From the NCBI GenBank assembly GCA_943787205.1, contig CALSLN010000017.1, forward strand, positions 61,131-125,130: a DNA stretch of 64,000 bases, read 5' to 3'. The notes below the pieces were generated by a model. That model was not told the origin of the DNA. It did no database searches and saw nothing but the letters and a program-made list of their open reading frames with translations. The position numbers and the translations under genes were made by a program. Of the stretch, positions 29,644-39,805 are shown in pieces. How positions within the stretch are numbered: the first letter of the stretch is position 1; each line of letters starts with the position of its first letter. This DNA comes from an uncultured Rhodospirillaceae bacterium. Lineage in GTDB: Bacteria > Pseudomonadota > Alphaproteobacteria > Rhodospirillales > Rhodospirillaceae.

Positions 29644-31024
29644 TCACGCTGCACCTTCAGGATTTTCAGACTTACGCTTCTCTGCCGTTTTGCCAAGGTA
29701 AATAGCCGTACCAGTCCACAGAGCTGCCACGCCCGCTCCTACCAATGCGATTTGCGCCAACCCAAACCCTGCAGATCGCAACCCGTTCTCGATCCAAATA
29801 TTAACGAGGTCAGCGCCACGATACACGGGGCCATCAATAACACTTTTCGCTTTGTATTTCCGATCGCGGTCGACAACTGTCCACAGCATCTCTCGGCCAG
29901 GCCTCGTCATCGCATAGTTTCCAGCGCGACGAACGACCTGCAAACCCAAGATCATCATAAGAACAGGGAATGCGCTTAGGGCGAAGAACGCGAAAATCAT
30001 AAATGCAGGCATGATAGCGAGAAGCACAACTAGCCCCCAGCGCTCGGCTACTCTAGAGGTTAAAAACAACTGAGTGACAATCGCAAGTCCGTTAACAACA
30101 CCGTCAACAATTGCATTGGCAGCGTAACGATCCGCACGCGTGTCGAAGGCCGCTCGAACGAGGTCAACCTGAGCAACGTAGAAGATTGTCGATATAAAGG
30201 TGTACAACATAACGAATACGGCAAACACCATGAGGTATTTATCTTTAAAGAGAAGCGCAAATCCGGACCACGCTGAGCCGCCGACCTTACCCTTAGAGGC
30301 ATCTTGCCCAGCACCTTCCGCTTGCCCGCCCGCTTGTCCTCTTCGTCAGATCATGAATACAAAAAAGAGTTATGAATAATATGATTCCCCGCAACCACGA
30401 CTGTGTCCCGAGCACTTACGAGATCAAACGCTGCTGCCCACGCCCATAACTGATGGCCCAATAGCTGCGCCCCGCACTTCCACCGGCAGCTATAAAACCG
30501 AACAGCCGTTTCGATTGGTCTTTAGAATAACGGTCCGCCAAAAAGCTCCAAAATACAGAGACGACGAACATGTTAAAAACACTGAGCCATATGTAGAACC
30601 CGATACCAACCACCAGGCTAACTGGCACCTCTCCGAATACAATAAATGCATCAGTATTGAAGATTGGCGCGACCATGGTGTCAGGACTGCCCAATGGGTA
30701 AAGCCCCCATCAAAACCCAAAAAATGCCAATGTTTACGATGAAAAAATCCGTATATCCACGGCAAACAGGATGAAACCTTGAAACGAGAGACGAGCGAGC
30801 CAAATATGAAAGCCGCGATCACCGAGAAGATGAAAGTACCTGTCCATAAGTATTTAAGGTCTTCCGATGCAACTTCAGACGCAAGTGCATCTCGCAGCGG
30901 GCGTAAACGTGTAATAGCTAGCCATCAAGCAAAACAAATAGGCAAAAGAAACAAGAACGGCCCTTAGCTCTTCGCTTTCAATCTTGGCGGTTTTCTTGAA
31001 GAAGGTCTCGATGGCTGGCGTCAT
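29644..31024 (-). pseudogene. Nucleotide-translocase-like (Tlc/MFS) transporter, frameshifted
   Basis: Read across several frames, this encodes a 12-helix protein of about 430 residues resembling the bacterial ATP/ADP-translocase-like branch of the MFS. Recognisable blocks are YLFCLMASYYT, LRPLRDALASEV, FYIWLSVFNMFVVSVFWSF, KRLFGFIAAGGSAG and VDLVRAAFDTRADRY. Breaks include an extra T opposite 30905-30907 and others near 30760, 30680, 30460 and 30330. The last 195 codons are open. It lies between the exported NAD(P)-fold genes and another broken membrane gene on the same strand. The substrate is not inferable. Confidence 0.68.
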
Positions 31025-31150
31025 GTAACAGGCTCAATCTGACTGGAAAAATATTCCGAACTATAGCCAGATTCAGTACTCCAGCACGAGCCCCTTTAGC
31101 CTACAACCGTGCCGTGGTCGCAGGAATTTGATGCCTAAAACCGGCTATTT

Positions 31151-32189
31151 TTAAGCTTTGGCGCGATCCGTTCCGGTAACACGGGCCAGCACCCAAATAC
31201 CGAGCCAAACCAACTGCCCCAAAGACCAAAGACCAAGAGATATTCGACGGCAGGTACACGGGGGATTTCTTCCATTGTCTCCCAGCCTCTTGAGCCATAG
31301 GACAATTCCAATCGCAACCCAAATATGAACCGATAAAAGGCCCAACGAAGCCATTTACTTAGGCCCAGACCATGCATTTGCGTAATAATGAACATAGCAA
31401 GGAAGCCAAAGAAGAACATTCCCCACGAAACCATTCCCCTGCATCAGCGCAACAATCGTGCCATGGATCACCACGAAGAATTCAAGTGTGACGGTCCAAT
31501 ACTTATTCACATGAGCCCCGCGTAAATATGAGGCTGCCCTGCAACATAATCATGCAGGTATAGAAGGTTCCCATAAGGTGACCGACCGAGGTTTCCATGG
31601 GGTGATACCAAAACGTGTAAATTACGGCCCATGAAAAGATGTAACCATGATACTTCCGCATCACGCGCCCGGGCTCGACCAAAAACCCAACGGATTTCCC
31701 AAATGCCAATCCGCGGCGCTTATTCTCCATAATCAGAATCATCACTAACATGATGATCACAGATCCTTGAGACGTCATAATGTGTGTGTCTTGCGCCGTG
31801 CCATCGTACCAAATTTGAGTTTGTAGCAAGTGCAATAATACAAAGAGGGCGTTGGCTCCAAGAATAAGGATATTGATGGGCTGAAGAGCCTTTGTGTACG
31901 ACAGCTTATTGGTCTGCGCGTAATAGATCATTCCCCAAATCGTAGCTTGGTGAAGGATGTATCCGCCCCAAGCTGTCGCACGGGACCAAAATGTCGGGTC
32001 AGGCAATTTCCAGAAATAGTGGGTGGCTCCGGTATCAGGTGCGAAATCAATCTGCGGCAGCATTGGCTTCAAGAAATAGATGAGTGCCGTGTAACCAATG
32101 CAAAAGGCCACACCCCACGCAAGGCCTATCGAGCTGCTCATCTCGCCGCTTGGCTTTTCAGACATCTGTTCTGGTGTGGTATCCGTCAT
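31151..32189 (-). pseudogene. Polytopic membrane protein, unrecognised, frameshifted
   Basis: The first 228 codons (31503-32189) are open and give about six helices, with WGVAFCIGYTALIYFL first and a conserved-looking MTSQGSVIIMLVMILIMENKRRG. Reading then continues through at least two frame changes (KYWTVTLEFFVVIHGTIVAL; MFFFGFLAMFIITQ; LVWLGIWVLARV) to a stop at 31151. I do not recognise the family. GCGGCGGGA precedes the ATG at 32189. It is on the same strand as, and 214 bases downstream of, the cytoplasmic methyltransferase. Confidence 0.6.
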
Positions 32190-32403
32190 AGTCTATATCC
32201 CGCCGCCTAATATAGTCTTTGGTATACCAGATTTACGCACGGTTAGCCTTGCTGGATCAATTTTAGCTTAGGCCTTATGACCAGTTTCACGCCATCAAGA
32301 CGCTACCTAACCGACAGGTGGGTACGGTCATGACAGACGGATACATGGACGATAGGCGCTCAGGGCTTTCTAGCCCCCACAAAGTCGGTCTCACTCTATC
32401 AAT

Positions 32404-33570
32404 CTAATTCTTTTGGCCGCCAAAAACGAACCACCCGCCTCGCCCATGGAGCGGTGTTTCAGTTTTTCCACTCAGCAAATCTGCATACTGCTCTTTGGTG
32501 AAGGACGACACGTCTGGGATCGTTTTCTCAAACGTTGAGCTATCTGAAAAACCAGCTTCAGTTAGAAGTTTCGTGGGGTCTTGAGAACGGAAATTTCTAA
32601 AGTTTGGTTCGTTGTTGTGATTGCAGTCCCAATCAAACAGAAAATCAATAAATGGCTCGCAGGACTTATGTGGAGGTAATTCCACATTGATCATTACTCC
32701 GTTCGGACGAAGCACGCGGAACGCTTCAGCGATAATTTTCTTTGTTGCTGGAACAGCAATCTCGTGGAAAAAGAAGCTAGAAACGACAAGATCAAATGAT
32801 GAATCTGGATAGTCCAGTTTTTCTGCGTTTTGCTGACTGAGATGCATCTTAACCCCTGCCTGCTCAGCCTTTGCATGGCCGTATCGCAAGCTAGGCGCGG
32901 CTACATCGATGCCGTTTAGCTCAAGCCCTGGAAACTCTTTACCATAAGCGATCAGATTGCTGCCGCCTTGTGTTCCCAAATCGAGAATGTTCTCTGGCGC
33001 AAAGTCGGGAAACGTGTGCTTTAGCCAAGGGCTCACAGAATGTCCGACGCTACCGAAAACTCTTCCAGGGTTAATAGGTGGTCCCGCGTGCCCTACCCCA
33101 AGCAAAACACCTTGGGCGACATCGTCCTCTGTAAACTCGGTGTGGTACCCACCTGGCGTCAAGTGAACGTCGACCGCGGTAATATAATTTGGCATTTCCA
33201 AGTCTGGATCTGTCCTGAGTGTCCCACCGGCCGGGTTTTCATTGGCCACGTCACGCGCTGCATCAATCATCTGCGGGAGTTTTCTCTCGACAGCAGCTTG
33301 TTTTGACTGCGGCATCATTTCTTGAGCGTTATAGCGAATCGAGCTGTACGAGCGGAAAAACAAGTTCTTGCTAATGGCTTTATAGATTTCATGACCTGTT
33401 TCCGGGCTACGCCCATTCTTACGTTCGAAATCAGGTCGAACAGATTTCTCATATGCGTCACGCACATCGAACCTAAGGTTCATCATGGCGTGATTGTGGA
33501 GGTTCGCCACGTAACGCGTACGCAAATATTCGTCTTGGGTTTGCTCAAATAGGCTATCGATTTTCGTCAT
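32404..33570 (-). CDS. SAM-dependent methyltransferase, cytoplasmic paralogue
   Basis: The protein has 388 residues and no signal peptide. It shares the plan of the two Tat-exported methyltransferases: an N-terminal helical domain, then PNYITAVDVHLTPGGY (compare HEIHxMPGGY), then a class I methyltransferase with ILDLGTQGGSN, GIDVAAPSLRYGHAKA, SFFFHEIAVP and RVLRPNGVMINVE. It differs in lacking both the signal and an adjacent small partner protein. It sits in the same-strand run with the TonB receptor, so the three paralogues probably act on related substrates in different compartments. Confidence 0.8.
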   Translation of the reverse strand: MTKIDSLFEQTQDEYLRTRYVANLHNHAMMNLRFDVRDAYEKSVRPDFERKNGRSPETGHEIYKAISKNLFFRSYSSIRYNAQEMMPQSKQAAVERKLPQMIDAARDVANENPAGGTLRTDPDLEMPNYITAVDVHLTPGGYHTEFTEDDVAQGVLLGVGHAGPPINPGRVFGSVGHSVSPWLKHTFPDFAPENILDLGTQGGSNLIAYGKEFPGLELNGIDVAAPSLRYGHAKAEQAGVKMHLSQQNAEKLDYPDSSFDLVVSSFFFHEIAVPATKKIIAEAFRVLRPNGVMINVELPPHKSCEPFIDFLFDWDCNHNNEPNFRNFRSQDPTKLLTEAGFSDSSTFEKTIPDVSSFTKEQYADLLSGKTETPLHGRGGWFVFGGQKN

Positions 33571-33756
33571 CGTATAATTCTCAGGGCTCGCTTACGGTTT
33601 ACTATTCAGGGGGTTAAATAGCAGTTTGCTTTGCGCTGTAATAGCGAAACCGTACGCATTGGACGTCGAAAAAACAGCTATTAGCTGGCTATAAAGGCCT
33701 AATAGGCGCTGTCGCCAACCGGGCCGCGTTGACTGGCCATACTCTAGCCTGAATGC

Positions 33757-35752
33757 CTAGAAATCAGCCGCGACGGATAGCTCAAACCTCCGGGCTTCAA
33801 AAGGACGGATCTGAGTAGAGGCGTTCGGTGTGAAACTGCGTGTGTTGGTCAAATTACGGCCCTGAAGGCGAAACCGGACCGGAACATCTGAAATCTTAGT
33901 CGTGTATCTGACTCCGGCATCTAGCGTGATTGCGCCTGACAAGCGACGGGAATTACCAACGTCTAAATACCGTGATGAGACGCTCTCAACCTTGGCATCC
34001 AAGGCAAAGCCCTGCACCGCCGCAGGCCGGTACTGAACGTTAACGCGAATAAGGCGAGGTATCGGCCCAACAGCCGTTAGCTCAGTTGTCCCCCCTCCGG
34101 TCGACGTGTCGGAAATGCGCGGTTGCAGAAACACGGCGCCGGCGACCAAGGTTAGAGAGTCTGTCACGGAGCCCGCTAATGAAAGCTCAATGCCACGATG
34201 TCGAACCATGCCAAGTTGCCTAAACAGTAAGGCCTGATCGATCGCGTAATATGGCTTATCGATTTGAAACAGGCCTGCAACCAAATTCAATTTTGGATTG
34301 ATCTGGTAGCGAAGACCGGCGTCGACTTGACGGGTCAATTCAGCGGGCACAGCTTCATCGCGGTTGACTGCATTTCCTGGCGCAGAGCCAAGCTCCTCAA
34401 TGCCGCGCGTATAGCTAGCATAGGCAGCTAAATCAGGGGTCAAGAAAACGGCAGCCGCAGCATTGTACAACCAAGGCGACTTGCGGCTTTCGACAGGCGT
34501 CGACCCCCGCCCGCACCTGAGTTCGCTTGTACGACGTTCGTTGCAACGCCATGCTCAATTGGCCGACGTCTTGCCAGACTCCTTCATAGGCAACGCCGCC
34601 AGTAACCTGGCGGGTCGTTGATTCCGAAGGGTCTCTCGTTTGGAACTGAGGTTCAGCAATTTCAGGAAAGGCGCCTAGCGTTACGCTACCGAACCGTTGA
34701 AGATCACCGCCACCGAAGGTCCGGCCGCGATCACGGGCACGGGTATTAAAATATATCGTGTGCTTCCTGACACCTTCGACAAAAGATTTTGACAGGCGGA
34801 CTTCACCGGATGTGGATCGAGTATAGCGCGGCGGCGATTGCGAAATTGCATAGTCACCAACGCCCAACGCATCAGCCCCCAATACGAAAGCGGTGAAAGA
34901 CCTCGGTGTATTATTGACCGAACGAAAAACCCCCGCTTTGAGTGTCCAATCATCCGGCAGCGCCACTTCGCTAACAAAGCCATAGTTGTGTTGCCGAAAG
35001 CCGAAAAAAAGCCAGTCCGGGCTAGTAATATCTTCTGCACGAAATTCTGGTGGATCATTATCGCCAAGAAAGATGCGCGGCCTATCTCCATTAACAGCAC
35101 TGGTCTTGGAATAGCTATAGAACGGAATAACTGAGACGGCGTCGCTTGGCGTCCAATGGGCAATTAGGCCCGCACTGTACCCCTCGTCTCCTACTGCAAC
35201 CTGATGGGCGGTGTTACGTTTGTAACCCAAACCAGCCCCAATGCTGAGAACGCCTTTTACAACTGGAATTTGCGTATCGACCTCAGCGTTATGCCTAGCA
35301 TAAGAAAAAAGTGCCCCCTCGGACGCAAGCACACTTGTGACGTAACGGTCTCCTGGAACCCGCAACTTAAAATCGACTACACCAGTCGGCGCTGGAAGTG
35401 GGTAACCCTGCGCGCTAATGCCGACATGGATGGTTGACCCGCGCCGAACGCGCACGTTTGGGGCTGCTGCCTGATCAAAGAAAAGGCCATTTATTCTTAA
35501 GTTCCCTGCCTGACTCGGACTAAAGCCACGAGCGCTTGTAGAGGAATACAGCCCGATTTCTTCATTGCCGATCACAGTTCCGAAGGCATCATCCGCTTCG
35601 GCAACCGCATTTTCACCAGCGCGCTGGGCATGCACAGGGCCTGCCAACACCATGAGGGCATACAAAAGAATTGATGGCACAGATGTGCCAATCCCGCGGA
35701 TAAACAAGACTGTCCCCCCAAATATCGATGCCCCCGCCCCTGAATGGCTCAA
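33757..35752 (-). pseudogene. TonB-dependent outer-membrane receptor, one frameshift
   Basis: The product would have about 660 residues. A signal peptide ends at VHAQ, a plug domain follows (STSARGFSPSQAGNLRINGLFFDQ), then a long beta-barrel, and the C-terminus ends in an aromatic residue as outer-membrane proteins do (FELSVAADF). The frame breaks at 34504-34508 (five C on the plus strand; one base too many). Restoring it joins both halves smoothly at STPVESRKSPWLYNAA. It lies 62 bases behind the exported methyltransferase and small-protein genes, implying that their substrate comes in through this receptor. The N-terminal TonB box was not identified. Confidence 0.82.
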
Positions 35753-35814
35753 GGGCTGAGGTTACGATACACAACCGACCTAAGTCGGCAATCTGGGAGT
35801 GTCTGTTAGTTCGC

Positions 35815-36171
35815 CTAGCGCTTGTCGATATTAGGATCCTGAGACCCGAAAGCGCCGGCGTCTTCATTATTTTGCGCCATGACGCTGTAAACTCGGTCGA
35901 CCATCGCTTTACGCTCTGCCGCCCAACCTTCTGTCTCTTCTTCGGTTGGCTGGTACTGTTCAATCATTTCAGTTGTCACATTGCCATGGGTAGTCAACAG
36001 CTTCTCAATGATTTTAACCCGCTGTTGGCCCGTCCAAACTTCCGCACCAAGCGCGACAACCATATGCATAAGGTTGTCGATATGAGCGTTGCCGAGCAGC
36101 ACCATGTTATCAGAATCGTGTTTGACGAAATCCGTTTCCGCCCCGCGCAGTCCACTAGCATCTTTAACCAT
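35815..36171 (-). CDS. Small helical partner protein of a Tat methyltransferase
   Basis: The protein has 118 residues, no signal and no membrane segment. It shares LGN-DN-M, ALGAEVW, RVKIIEKLL, VTTEMIEQYQPTEEE and a final DRVYSV helix with the protein at 13964. The gene follows the methyltransferase 17 bases later, the reverse of the order at 13964-15557, so the association has been kept while the order changed. An acidic, flexible C-terminus ends the protein. The function is not known; a cytoplasmic binding partner of the exported enzyme is my inference. Confidence 0.72.
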   Translation of the reverse strand: MVKDASGLRGAETDFVKHDSDNMVLLGNAHIDNLMHMVVALGAEVWTGQQRVKIIEKLLTTHGNVTTEMIEQYQPTEEETEGWAAERKAMVDRVYSVMAQNNEDAGAFGSQDPNIDKR

Positions 36172-36188
36172 GATTTAGGTTCCCTTCC

Positions 36189-37397
36189 CTAAGCCTTGAC
36201 GGCAACCAAGTTCGGTCTGCCGCGTGATGCACCTGTGTTATATAGAACAGCACCAGCGCCCTCTTTATCAACAGACATGCCTACCGCAGTTAGGTCACCT
36301 GCAAGGTCATAGTCCATGTGCTCTAGAGCCCATGGCTCTCCATTCCAACGATGGTCCCACCAGCGACGGAACTTACCGAACGCATCTTTGGGCGGTTCAA
36401 ACGACGTGTAGAAATCGACCGGGTAGTAAATCCCACCGCCACGCAGAACGCGGGAGACCTCTTTCATAATTTTCGTGTTTTCTGAGTTCGGGATCTCATG
36501 CAGAATGATGTATGAGACGACCATGTCGAAGTAATCATCTGGGAATCCGGTGTCCTCGGCCAAGGCCTGGCGGTAATTGACGTCCATCCCAAGGTCGGCT
36601 GTGCGCATATGGGCGTAATGCACCATCGGTCCACCAACATCGAGCCCCCAAACTTCGGCGTCTGGGAAACGACGTTTCAACGCTGTTGTCATCTGGCCGA
36701 CACTGCAACCGATTTCCAGAATGCGGCGTACCTTACCGTTCTTGGGGATCGGCGCGGCGTTGGCAACGCCGATCTGGTTTTCATCTTGCTTATTATGGCC
36801 GAGGAAGAAATTCACCGTGCCGTAATGATAGATGAAGCCACCAAGGGGGTCGCCGACATAACCACCTGGCATAATGTGAATTTCATGCTTGGCATAGTCG
36901 GGAATATCGAGGCTCGGATTCAATTCGAGAGAACCCGGCCCAACAGACTCTGCCGCATCTAATTCTGTCAGGCACTGATCCATATTGGCATCAAAGAGAT
37001 CCTTGACGCCCTTCCATGTGAGCTGCTGGTTGGACAGCCAAAGTCTAGCGCTGGCCATCACTGTGGGGTCGTTCTCCACAAGGGCGATGACCTCGTCCAT
37101 CGGCAACTCGGCGCGCGCACCGTAACCAGCTTCCTTGAGGAGTTCCCGAACGCGCATACGCGCGACCTGAGTCATATTGCCTCGGCCGCCTTGAGCGAAG
37201 GCGCGGATGTCAGTGAGAAATTCCTGGTTACTTTGCACATCAAGGCTCGGTAAACGCCGGAAAATACCTTCTCGACCGCGCGGAGCATCAAGACGAAAGG
37301 CACCATTGGGCTGTGCTGCAAAGGCCGGGGTAGCAGCGGCTGCCGTAGCAACTGTTGCAATGGCCGCGCTACCAGTCAGAAGCGTCCGTCGGTTCAT
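36189..37397 (-). CDS. Tat-exported SAM-dependent methyltransferase
   Basis: The protein has about 402 residues and is a paralogue of 14346-15557. The start at ATG 37397 gives a strong Tat signal (NRRTLLTGSAAIATVATAA, cleavage after AFA) and has GGAGAC upstream. The middle domain has LWLSNQQLTWKG and HEIHIMPGGYVGDPLGG. The methyltransferase half has LEIGCSVGQ, GLDVGGPMVHYAHMRTADLG, ILHEIPNSENTK and RVLRGGGIYYPVDFY. It heads a same-strand run through the small protein and TonB receptor, and is divergent from a LysR gene with an operator-like palindrome between them. The acceptor is unknown. Confidence 0.82.
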   Translation of the reverse strand: MNRRTLLTGSAAIATVATAAAATPAFAAQPNGAFRLDAPRGREGIFRRLPSLDVQSNQEFLTDIRAFAQGGRGNMTQVARMRVRELLKEAGYGARAELPMDEVIALVENDPTVMASARLWLSNQQLTWKGVKDLFDANMDQCLTELDAAESVGPGSLELNPSLDIPDYAKHEIHIMPGGYVGDPLGGFIYHYGTVNFFLGHNKQDENQIGVANAAPIPKNGKVRRILEIGCSVGQMTTALKRRFPDAEVWGLDVGGPMVHYAHMRTADLGMDVNYRQALAEDTGFPDDYFDMVVSYIILHEIPNSENTKIMKEVSRVLRGGGIYYPVDFYTSFEPPKDAFGKFRRWWDHRWNGEPWALEHMDYDLAGDLTAVGMSVDKEGAGAVLYNTGASRGRPNLVAVKA

Positions 37398-37472
37398 TCT
37401 CTGTCTCCCTCTATAGATCAATTTATCCCCAAAACTGACGCGCGCACGTATACATTTCAAATATAGAATGGC

Positions 37473-37495
37473 TATAGTTATAAATATAAACTATA
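37473..37495. promoter_or_regulatory. LysR-type operator palindrome
   Basis: TATAGTT (37473-37479) and AACTATA (37489-37495) form an inverted repeat with a 9-base spacer. The inner T and A give the T-N11-A pattern of LysR sites. It lies 20 bases before the LysR start and 76 before the methyltransferase start, as expected for an autoregulated divergent pair. Confidence 0.6.
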
Positions 37496-37514
37496 TTAAG
37501 AGCTATAAACTCAA

Positions 37515-38444
37515 ATGATCGATTTGCGGCAATTCAAGTATTTCTTAGCCATTGTCGAGCACGGCAGTTTCAGCAGGGCAGCCGCCGCCCTAAACCTGTC
37601 ACAACCGTCTTTGTCTGTAGCCACTAAGGCTTTGGAAACTGAACTGGGCACTCCCCTTCTAAAACGTGGAATGAAAGGTGTCGAATTGACTGACGCCGGT
37701 CGCATTTTTGAGCGACGCGCTCGCACAACGATTCGAGAAGCGGATCGCGCCTTCGAAGAAGTGCAGCAGGCAGCGGCCGCCAAAAGTGGCAAGGTGACAT
37801 TCGGCATAAATTCAGTGCTAACTGAAATCTTGGGTAACCAAGCGCTGGCTCGCTTCTATCGATCACACCCAAATATTGACGTTGACGCCAATGTTTCGGC
37901 TCACCCACTAAGTGACCTAAATTTTGCAATCGACGGAGCGCGTTGGGATTTTGGCATCATGTTGCTCCGCCCGGACATTGAACTAGCGGATACGCTCTCT
38001 ACCGAGCACCTTACAAGTTTTGATTCGGGCGTCTATGTGAGCGCCGACCACCCGCTCGCAGGGCAATCCGAGCTTTCCCTGGCAGACCTATCGAAGTTTG
38101 ACTGGATCACAAGCTCAGCTTCTGTAGGAGCAAGTTTCCTATTTGATATCTTTGATAGCAAGAGCGTCCCACACCCTCGCATCTCCACGGTGACCAACTC
38201 CTTCAACCTTATTCGCGATATGGCAAAAACGGTGCCATACCTTTCATTACTTCCTCATCCTTTTGCGCTTGATGCCATAGCAGCAGGCGAGTTGGTTGAG
38301 TTGGCGCAGCCTTACATTTCGATCACATCGAAAGTACATCTTGTGTACCCTAAACACACGCCGCTCACGCCAGCCGCGTCAAGTCTTGCTAACGTATTTA
38401 GAGAAGCCGCAAAAACAGTTGGGCATAGCTCAGCGTCACCTTAG
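37515..38444 (+). CDS. LysR-family transcriptional regulator
   Basis: The protein has 309 residues. The winged helix-turn-helix is at residues 1-60 (LRQFKYFLAIVEHGSFSRAAAALNLSQPSLS), followed by a linker helix and a two-lobed effector domain. It is divergent from the exported methyltransferase operon and very likely controls it through the palindrome at 37473-37495. The effector would be a small molecule linked to that pathway. Its stop overlaps the stop of the convergent aldo/keto reductase by four bases. Confidence 0.92.
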   Translation: MIDLRQFKYFLAIVEHGSFSRAAAALNLSQPSLSVATKALETELGTPLLKRGMKGVELTDAGRIFERRARTTIREADRAFEEVQQAAAAKSGKVTFGINSVLTEILGNQALARFYRSHPNIDVDANVSAHPLSDLNFAIDGARWDFGIMLLRPDIELADTLSTEHLTSFDSGVYVSADHPLAGQSELSLADLSKFDWITSSASVGASFLFDIFDSKSVPHPRISTVTNSFNLIRDMAKTVPYLSLLPHPFALDAIAAGELVELAQPYISITSKVHLVYPKHTPLTPAASSLANVFREAAKTVGHSSASP

Positions 38445-39484
38445 ACGGGGCGCGTAATTCTATCGATTTCGCGATCGACATCAGGCGTTGGTCGCCACAG
38501 TGCAGCTTTGACATTGGCCTCAAGTTGCTCAGGGCGCGTGGCACCAGCAATCACACTGGCGATATACGGCTTGCTGAGAAGCCAACCGAACGCGAAATCA
38601 AGCAGTTTGGCGCCAGACGAGTCAGCCAACGCTGTAAGTTGTTCAATTTTATTGAACCGGTCTGCATTTAAGAATCGCGCAGCGAGTGCTGGTGACATGG
38701 CGGAGAACGTCGCCATTCGTGTACCCTCAGCTGGAGCAACGTTACGTGTGTATTTTCCGGTCAACGTACCGCTCTCAAGTGGGAAGTACGGCAACACACT
38801 AAGGCCCAGGTTTTCGCATGCAGGAACGAGTTCGTCTTCTATATCGCGGGTCAAGAGACTGTAGTGATTTTGAGCCGTGACATAGCTGGAAAGATCGTCG
38901 CTTGCAGACACCTGGGCACTCTCATGCGCTTGGGCTGCAGTAAAATTCGAATTCCCGATATAGCGTACCTTCCCTTGGCGAACCAAGTCGTCCAACGCTT
39001 GCAGTGTTTCTTCGGCGGGCGTCACGCCGTCAGGCCGGTGATACTGGTAGAGATCAATGACATCCGTCTTAAGCCGTCGCAGTGACTCTTCTACTGCGTA
39101 CATGATCGCATCACGCGTACCGCCGCCTTCTGGGGATGGACCACTCCCCATCGCCCCGCCAAACTTTGTAGCAATAAGTACCTTGCTGCGGCGCGATCCA
39201 AGCGCCTGGCCCAAGTATTCCTCAGACATCCCGCGTCCATACACATCAGCCGTATCAAATAACGTAATCCCCAAATCAACCGCCGCATGCACAACTCTTT
39301 CGGTCCCAGCGGCATCAAGCCGCCCACCAAAATTATTACAGCCGAGACCTACTGGCGAGACGATCGGTCCACCACGACCGAGTCTGCGGTCCGTTTCGAC
39401 CGCACGAGTGATTGTGCTTGTTAGCGGCGCTGCTGACGCAACAGCGGCGACTTTAATAATGTCACGTCTTGATATGCGGGGCAT
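38441..39484 (-). CDS. Tat-exported aldo/keto reductase
   Basis: This is a TIM-barrel oxidoreductase of about 347 residues. The start at ATG 39484 gives a Tat signal (SRRDIIKVAAVASAAPLTS). The catalytic tetrad is intact: Asp in FDTADVYG, Tyr in the same motif, Lys in IATKFGG and His in YQYHRPDG. The NADPH-binding C-terminus (IASVIAGATRPEQLEANV) is normal. It would need exported, bound NADP(H), as in Zymomonas glucose-fructose oxidoreductase. Neighbouring Tat enzymes suggest one periplasmic pathway, and the start choice at 39484, not 39538, matters for this reading. Confidence 0.87.
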   Translation of the reverse strand: MPRISRRDIIKVAAVASAAPLTSTITRAVETDRRLGRGGPIVSPVGLGCNNFGGRLDAAGTERVVHAAVDLGITLFDTADVYGRGMSEEYLGQALGSRRSKVLIATKFGGAMGSGPSPEGGGTRDAIMYAVEESLRRLKTDVIDLYQYHRPDGVTPAEETLQALDDLVRQGKVRYIGNSNFTAAQAHESAQVSASDDLSSYVTAQNHYSLLTRDIEDELVPACENLGLSVLPYFPLESGTLTGKYTRNVAPAEGTRMATFSAMSPALAARFLNADRFNKIEQLTALADSSGAKLLDFAFGWLLSKPYIASVIAGATRPEQLEANVKAALWRPTPDVDREIDRITRPV

Positions 39485-39805
39485 GGCGGTTCTTGTCCTA
39501 AGTCGTAAAAAAGAGGGAACTAAGTAATTGCGAAACATCCAGAATTGGTCTTGCGATGGACCTCAATCTACCTCTCTACCCACGGTGCCTTCAAGGAAAC
39601 ACGCGCCCTTGAAAGGCATTCATTTCTGCTGTTTTTGTCATCGCAGATTGGACACTAGGTAACCCTCACCGCCGATTTGACCTATTTCTGTGGACGGGAC
39701 CACAATCAAACCGCGATACTCTCTTAATCATAGAGTTGTGACGCTTACTGTAGATGTTTCTAACACCGGAAAGAACACTTCAGCAGCAGATAGAGGGCCA
39801 GAGCA
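39485..39805. other. 321-bp divergent intergenic region
   Basis: It separates the aldo/keto reductase from the nitrilase-fold gene. TTGACC at 39677-39682 followed by CACAAT at 39701-39706 is a weak candidate promoter toward the plus strand. I saw no repeat, small gene or RNA motif. Confidence 0.3.
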
